A stretch of 64,000 nucleotides of DNA from Paulinella micropora. Taxonomy: Eukaryota > Cercozoa > Imbricatea > Euglyphida > Paulinellidae. Positions 57,706-64,000 of this stretch are shown here, in pieces. The stretch's first letter is position 1. Each line of letters opens with the position of its first letter. The stretch is taken from contig WBZZ01001061.1 of assembly GCA_019918135.1 (NCBI GenBank), positions 1 through 64,000 of the forward strand, written 5' to 3'. A model generated the notes under the pieces. That model did not search any database. It saw only the letters and a program-made list of their open reading frames with translations, and was not told where the DNA came from. The position numbers and the translations under genes were made by a program.

Positions 57706-60700
57706 ATGTCGCAATATAAATCATTACTTGGCCTTAATGAGTGGCTGTTGATAGTCTAAATATACTTAACCTTGACCTTACCAACACAAACATAGTAGGT
57801 TTAAACACAGACAGAGTGCCAGAAGATGCCGACCCAATAAATCTTTATTATACTGGCGGGCGATTTGATACACGACTGGCTACCAAAAGCACAACTGACC
57901 TAAAAGAAGGACTTAATTATTATCGGACTGATAACCGTTTTGACACACGTCTCGCCTTAAAATCAACCAACTGACCTAAAAGAAGGACTTAATTATTATT
58001 GGACTGATAACCGCTTTGACACACGTCTCGCTTTAAAATCAACAACCGACATCAAAGAAGGAAAAAAATTTATACTATACAGAGCAACGAGTAAGGGACA
58101 ACGACGAAGTCAAAGCCTCAATTCAACACCGCTCTAATACATCCAATCCGCACCAAACCAGTCTATACAATCTGATTGACGCTAACATATCTGCACCAGT
58201 GGTCCGTCAATACTTAACATACAACGATGTAGATGGTAAATGGAGGAATACCACCCTCGGTTCAATTGATACACTTTCAGATGTGGTCATAACCGCACCA
58301 ATAGCCACTAATAGTTATCTCACATATAATTCAATAAACTGGGTAAATAAAACATTTCCGATAAATGTTGATGAATTCGGTAATATTAGTATGGGCGGAT
58401 ATTTGAATATAACAGGAGTAAATTTACTGAATACAAAAGATGTTGATGAATGGATATTTGAACATAATGATAATAATAATAAAGTTTCAGCAGGTGGAAG
58501 TATAGATAGCCACAGCGATGTGACAATAACAGGCTTCCCCGCAGATAATCAATTACTCATTTATAGCACGGGGCAATGGAGAAACACTACACCACCCTTT
58601 CTTAGATTAGACGGCACTGCTAGTATGACGGGAGCATTCAATATGGGTGGTTATGCTATTTCAGGCTTCTACATATAATGGAATTAATCTCACCACTCTT
58701 GCAGTTGATGGTTCGGTGGTTAAACTAACAGCAGACCAAACCATAGGAGGAATTAAAACATTTAGCAGTATAATAAATGCGAGTGCGGGGATTGATATGA
58801 AAAGTCAAAACATTACAAATGTAAATCAACTAAATGGCAGGTCTATCAAAACTTGGCTATCAGAGCATGATGCGAACACGGCGAAAGTGTCAGCAGGTGG
58901 GTCTATTGATACTCATAGTGATGTGATTATAACAACAGCATCAGATAATCAACTACTCATTTATAGCACTGGACAATGGAGAAACACAAACTCGCCCTTT
59001 CTTAGACTAGACGGCACTGCTAGTATGACGGGAGGACTAAATATGGGAAATCAAAATATAACAAATGCAAATCTTGTTGATGGTGTGGATGTTTCTGTTC
59101 TTGATACTTCGGCAGTTAAAACCTCAGGAAACCAAACCATAGCAGGAATTGAGACATATAGCAGTGGTGTTGAAATAACTGGAAATTCAACTAATTCAAC
59201 AACCAAGGGCACATTCATCGTTTTTAATTCTACCAGTAATATCGGTTCAATTGCTAGTTTGGATATGAAAACAAATACGTATTATAATTTTGAAATTTCA
59301 GCAAAAAATTAAGTTTTATTATTGATGGGACGATTGTTTCGTGGTTTAATGCCACTGGCTTAGATTGTAATAGCAGCAGGATTGTTAATCTAGGAGCACC
59401 GCAAAATGCGAATGAAACGGTAAATAGGCAATATCTGGATGATAATTGTGTGAAACTAACAGGAGACCAAACAATAACAGGAATTAAAACATTCAACGGG
59501 ACGAGCACTACGATAAAATATCTAACTTTAACACAAACGGCTGATTTTAATAATCAAGAAATCATTAATGTTGGAAATATAACATATAATGGGGCGAGGA
59601 TATTAAACCAAAATGGAGGTGATATATTCCTTTCGCAGACAACTGGTGATTGTCAATATTTCTTATTTACTCTAAATACTGCTACAAGTGGAACCGCGAA
59701 CCAAAGAGGTTATGTATTCACGAATGTAGCATTTGATGTAAAAGGAGCAGGTCTTTATATTTCAAAACTTTTGGACAATAAAAGTGCTTCATCTGACATT
59801 GTCCGTTTTAACAATGCTGGTGGTATGCGGTTTTATGGGGACTTAGATATGAACTCAAACAACATAACAAGTGCTGGAACAATAACGGGAACATCAATCA
59901 CTTCAACTGCTGGCATGACTACAACCACATTAACAACGAGTGACAAAATAACAACAGAACTAGGCAAAGCGATAGTCATAGGCAGAACAACGAAAGGAGT
60001 CGGAACAACTGGTGGCTTAGAATTATATGGAACAGAACATACATCAGTTTATCCCACATTCCAATTATTGAATTATAGTCAGGACAATATTGCTTTAAGT
60101 TTTCATAGTTATTGGGAGGGAGGTGGCTGGAAATCAAGCAACCTAAACTCCAACTTTCAAATATACAAGATAAGCAACAAACTCGCTTTTAACTACAAAT
60201 CAGGAGTATCACTTGGAGGAGCCATAGCATTTAGCGAGGCGATGAACATAAGCAATACAGGGGCAATAACCGCAAATGCAGGCATATCTGTTGTTAATGG
60301 TACGGCAGATATAAGAGTAGAAGCAAGAAGTGGGTCTCATGCTACACCAGTCGGATTATATGTCATAGCCAATCTTGGAGCATCTTCTGCCGGTGTTGAA
60401 TTTAGACACAGCAACGGGACACAGGGAGTTGGTTTTGGTTATAATTCAATATATGCTACGGGAAGCAGTACCAATCAAGACTTAAATTTTTACGCGAGGG
60501 GAAGTGGAGTTATCGATGCTAAAAGTGCTATAAGTTGTTCTTCAACATTAACTCTTCCAACAACATCCAGCGGTTCTTTAACAATAAGACAAAGACCAAG
60601 TTCTACTCACGACCCACAAATATATATGAAACCAGGAGGATATTCAAATTATGTCACAATCTGCTCGTCTCAGGGAATTCTACATGCTTGGACTACTTCA

Positions 60701-61108
60701 AACTCTTCAGGTGAGCCGTCTGGCAGTTATAATTATGTTCCACTTAATGGTGCTTGGACAAACTCATCGGACAGGAGGCTAAAATCAGATATTAAAACAT
60801 TAGACTGCGGGGATTGTTGTGAGAAACTAATGAAAATAAATTGTTGTTCATATTATTTGAAATCAGACGAAAAGAAAGAACAAAAGAACAACGGATTTAT
60901 TGCTGATGAAGTTAAAAAAATATTTCCTGAATTCGTATCTGAAAGTGGAATGAAGCAGATGATGGAAATGGCAACCTTGAAGGCATAATATATACAGACT
61001 TTATTCCAATATTGGTCAGTGCTTTTCAACATATGGCGGCAAAGGTAGTTAATTTAGAAAAAGAAAATAAAAATCTTATGATTATTATAGAAAATATATC
61101 CAACTAAT
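57706..61108 (+). pseudogene. Tail-fibre-like protein with S74 chaperone domain, element 2 (broken, several breaks)
   Basis: It starts MSQYKSLLGLNE and follows fibre 1 block by block (NLYYT.GRFDTRL, VKLTADQTIGGIKTFS, DSHSDVTITGFPADNQLLIY, FLRLDGTASMTGAF). The middle holds a beta-rich body with many Thr/Ser/Asn. The C-terminus carries NSSDRRLKSDIKTLDCGDCC, the S74 self-cleaving chaperone, with NGFIADEVKKIFPEFVSES, and a final coiled coil. The S74 region differs noticeably from that of fibre 1 (YSDRRKTEDIKECLGLDF), so the receptor and chaperone parts have diverged more than the N-terminus. Confidence 0.75.
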
Positions 61109-61138
61109 TAGCAGAAATCAGAGGAGTCGTTTTCCCTA

Positions 61139-61490
61139 ATGTCTAATAATACAACTAGACTTCACAGACCACCGCCTATTATGGATATGGATGGCGAACT
61201 AAATCCCGAATTAAAGTCTCGTGTTCTTGAAGTAGAACTAAAGACTGAGGAAAAAAAAGTAGAGCACGAATTGGAAGATAACTGGAATTGTTGTTGTATA
61301 AAAAACAGGCCGACCGACAGCCGACTTATTAAATACTTATTTCAAATGGGTATCATTATTGCCATTATAACGCTTTGTATCGTGAGGCTATCTTAAAAGA
61401 ACTTACCTTGTGAGGTTGCTAATACTTGTGTCGGAATTTTGACTTTACTCATAGGAATTTGCCTTCCATCGCCTTCTTCAAGTAAGAAGT
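61139..61490 (+). pseudogene. Small two-helix membrane protein, element 2 (broken, about one break)
   Basis: The start MSNNTTRLHRPPPIMDMD is nearly identical to the element 1 gene. Charged half, CCC cluster, then YLFQMGIIIAIITLCIVRL. The second hydrophobic segment (SVGILTLLIGICLP-like) is still visible downstream. It converges with the Cys-rich gene without an intervening hairpin module. Confidence 0.65.
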
Positions 61491-61755
61491 GAGCACTCGT
61501 ATAAATGAATTTTATACCATGAACTATCGCTGGCACAGATTAAAGGAACCGCATCATCAAAACTAACACGCCAATCACTCATAGGCTTATACACACATTT
61601 AAATTTAGTTTCAATACCTTGCTTTATACAATAAACACACGCATCTCGCTTTGTTTGATTTACTCTGCTATAAAAGTCGCAGGCTGTCCGACCTAACACA
61701 GAGCATACAAATAATAATATTAATAACAATTTTATATTATATATTATATAATTTA
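61478..61755 (-). CDS. Small Cys-rich secreted-type protein, element 2
   Basis: The signal-peptide-like start (NIKLLLILLFVCSVLG) is followed by RTACDFYSRVNQTKRDACVY, CIKQGIETKFKCVYKPMSD and LICASDSSWYKIHLYECSLL. The cysteine positions match those of the element 1 and array copies, except for the DWC cysteine. The exact start codon is unclear because no ATG lies at the signal peptide in this copy; the frame is open further upstream. The gene diverges from the small conserved gene. Confidence 0.55.
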
Positions 61756-62111
61756 TGAGTGAGTTCAAATACCAAAAGATTATTTTTCTGAGTAATGATT
61801 TTGTGGGTAAATCATTTAACAAGAACATTCAAATGTCATTTACACCCACCAAAATGAATGTTAACTTTATTCACTACTATAACGACCAAACAGAGACAAA
61901 AACATGAATTCTTTATATGGACAGAATTGGAATTATCGGCACATTCGCAGATAGTAATATAGCAAACATTTCAAACCTCAGTTATAATTTAGGTGTAGTG
62001 GGTTGGTCTGACGGACAATATACATTTAAAGTCCTTGAAACCGACAGCGGAAATATTGATACAGGAAATTTAGCGGGAAGAATTGTTATCGCTTTGGAAT
62101 TTTTGGCTTAG
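61755..62111 (+). pseudogene. Small conserved element protein, element 2 (about one break)
   Basis: It starts MSEFKYQKIIFLSNDFVGKS and ends VLETDSGNIDTGNLAGRIVI. This copy shows the fullest extent of the family in the window (about 118 codons). It lies between the Cys-rich gene and the ATPase remnant, as in element 1. Confidence 0.65.
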
Positions 62112-62121
62112 AATATGAGCA

Positions 62122-62418
62122 ATGGAGAAGTTGAATAACGTGAAGGTGAAACCAGTGAAGCAGGAAGGCGAAGGAAACAAAAAAGCAAAAGGTTATAAAT
62201 TATTTAATGAAACCTTCGCAAATATATTTCTACTCGCCCGTAAGAAAAGTGGAAAAACAACAGCACTCTTTGAAATACTGAAACGAACTAGAAAAGTAAT
62301 CTCTAGAACTGCTGGAGCCTTAAGCAGTATTGGAGTGCCTTATGCTAGGTCTGTCCAAGCCACCGCTTCAAAACTGGGGTATGGTAAGCAGAGAGGACGA
62401 GGTGCACTTAAGTTTTGA
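62122..62418 (+). pseudogene. Remnants of packaging ATPase and small basic virion protein
   Basis: The first part (to about 62289) has the ATPase start with its Walker A (LLARKKSGKTTALFEI). The second part (to 62418) is the end of the small basic protein (VISRTAGALSSIGVPYARSV, ASKLGYGKQRG). The two stand side by side in one open frame, showing that most of both genes is missing in element 2. Confidence 0.7.
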
Positions 62419-62459
62419 AAATAGAATATTGAAACGAAATATTTTTTTGTTAATATAAA

Positions 62460-64000
62460 ATGGTTGCGAAAACCAAGCGAATAAAAAAGACAAAGGTAAG
62501 ACCACCGCGGGTTTATAGGAATAAGAGCGGGAAGCCGTATATTATCCAGAAGGGTAAAAAATATTATCTTAATTTTGGTAATAAAACAAATGATATGAGC
62601 ACACTTCAAATTGTTAAACTTTTTATGAAATACTTAAGCAGACCAAATAAGCCACGCGAGCGTGGCGATACTCCAAAAGCAAAGAAAAAAACAAAGAAGG
62701 AAGACTTAAGAAAAGTCCAGAGCCTTTCTGAGATTGAGCAGAATACAAGAACAGCAATTCAAGACCACTTAGACAAACTCAGAAAGGAAAAGTATGAAGG
62801 TATTGAAGCCATAGAGAAAAAGGAAAAGACAGCAAGGGAGGATTTAGAAGAGGAGAAGAAGAGGCAAGAAAGAAAAGACATAGCCGATGCTAAGGAAAGA
62901 CAAGATATAAAGGACAGGGAACATAAAAGAGAACTGGCGGAGATTAAGGAAAGACAGGAAGAAAAGGATAGGGAACAGAAGAAGGAACAACGACTTATTC
63001 AGGAACTAAATGCTGAACGACTACGTAGACAGGGATTATTGACGGCTCCAGTTGACCAGCCGATTATAGCGAAACCGTATCCCCCTTCAACTATAAATAA
63101 ACCAAAGGAAACCGCAATTACATCTTCCCCAAAAATAACTGATATAACTGAGAAAGTAAATAAACAAGAAAAAGATTTGGAAGAAGAAAAGAGACGAAGA
63201 ATTATTGATGAAATGTTCTCTGAGAAAACGAGAAAAAAACGTGTCAAAAAATGAAAAATCATACAATAATAAATAACCTTAAAAAAGCATGCATTAATAT
63301 CCCTATCATAAAAAAACAAAGGTTCAAACGACTACGCCACTAGTTTAAAGAGATGGTTATACACACAAAAAATCACTGAAAACATATCATCGGCAGAAGA
63401 TGGATGGGATAAACTAGAACGATTTACAACAAAAATGATTGCTAAAAATGAAAGCAAAAAGAAGGAAGAAAAAAAAACTCCTGTAAATAGCACTCTATCG
63501 CCAATAGACCCGCCACGTTTTGAAACTTCGGATGCTAAACAACTTATATTTGAAATGACAAATACACAACCAGCGGAGACACAACCGACGTATGTAGCAC
63601 CACCCCCGAGCACAAGTTCTGCGGAGCCACAGCAACCAGAGCCAGAGCAACCAGAGCCACAGCAACCAGAGCCAGAGGAGCCACAGCCACAGCAAGAGGG
63701 AAAGGGACGGGGACTAATGACTAATGAAATAGATGACATAATGAAAAAATATGGATGGTATCTCGGAGCGATAGCGAGTGATGAAATCTATAAGTTGAAG
63801 CCAGGAAGCAGAAAGCGATACGGATTTATTATGAATACCGACCCTAGCAACAAAAAAGGACAGCACTGGATGGCAGTATGGATAAGTCTAGATAAAGACA
63901 GGAGTGTTGAAATTTATGACCCTTTAGCACTTTACGAGCCGACGGAAGACTTTCAACAACAAATGAAACAACTAATAGATAAAAGCCACCCCGATAGTTA
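62460..64000 (+). pseudogene. Coiled-coil region and adenain-type protease, element 2 (broken; runs off the edge)
   Basis: The start at 62460 (MVAKTKRIKKTKVRPPRVYR) leads to KPYIIQKGKKYYLNFGNKTND, a long charged coiled coil (KDREHKRELAEIKERQEEKD) and a basic end near 63254. After about 100 bases, a Pro/Glu/Gln-repeat stretch (PEPEQPEPQQPEPEE) and the protease start (TNEIDDIMKKYGWYLGAIAS, GQHWMAVWISLDKDRSVEIYDPL) continue to the window edge. His and Asp blocks are visible; the Cys block lies beyond 64000. Confidence 0.7.

Larger units (their letters stand above)
56100..64000. mobile_element. Polinton-like element 2 (broken fossil, runs off the window edge)
   Basis: A relative of element 1 in inverted orientation. 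Integrase and X2 are on the minus strand at the left; fibre, membrane protein, Cys-rich gene, small conserved gene, ATPase and basic-protein remnants and the coiled-coil/protease region follow on the plus strand. Gene order is the mirror of 44.2-54.1 kb. It has roughly eight or more breaks in the visible part and lacks the hairpin modules. Polymerase and capsid genes, if present, lie beyond 64000. Confidence 0.85.

Overview
The window looks like nuclear DNA of a microbial eukaryote that is packed with virus-like and mobile elements. The signs are a Ty3/gypsy-type retroelement, Polinton-like (adenovirus/virophage-kin) genes, AATAAA-type polyadenylation signals and a candidate 53-nt GT-AG intron. 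I cannot name the host. Three base-composition domains are visible: a very GC-rich domain (about 1-29 kb), a moderate one (retroelement, about 29-36.5 kb) and an AT-rich one (about 36.9-64 kb).

1-29 kb: after one GC-rich gene for a secreted glycoprotein-like protein (600-1682), a four-gene GC-rich cassette is repeated. The genes are Z (repeated Cys-rich zinc-ribbon-like protein), E (secreted GDS/PC-esterase-like protein), S (Sel1-repeat protein) and M (MYND-finger protein). Z and E diverge from a 0.39-kb G/C-tract spacer, E and S run the same way, and S and M converge on a shared A/T hairpin. Each cassette is fused on its M side to an AT-rich fragment of a Polinton-like element carrying three small genes, and on its Z side to a block of ~160-bp foldback repeats (MITE-like) and a second short repeat. 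The copies are nearly identical. They form tandem units of about 7.7 kb (right half) and a shorter tandem (left half), arranged as a large inverted repeat about position 12,045. This implies recent amplification or an assembly artefact.

29-36.5 kb: a minus-strand Ty3/gypsy-like element (gag-like frames, protease, RT-RNase H, integrase) abuts the last foldback repeat. No LTRs are visible.

36.9-64 kb: two related Polinton-like elements lie in mirror image about 55.1 kb, integrase ends facing each other. Element 1 (about 36.9-54.3 kb) carries protein-primed DNA polymerase B, two ExoX-C-terminal-like small genes, a capsid-associated-type protein, major capsid protein, penton-like protein, adenain-type protease region, small basic virion-type protein, FtsK/HerA packaging ATPase, three small accessory genes, a tail-fibre-like protein with an S74 chaperone domain, an acidic/lysine-rich protein and an rve integrase. 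Element 2 (about 56.1 kb to the window edge) repeats the integrase-to-protease part. Both are broken fossils. Element 1 alone has long paired hairpin modules at gene junctions, whose end bases form part of the neighbouring stop codons and which are absent at the matching junctions of element 2 and of the cassette-borne fragments.

The most notable features are the GC-rich Z-E-S-M cassette carried next to a Polinton-like fragment and amplified as a unit, and the hairpin modules that look like inserted gene-end signals.
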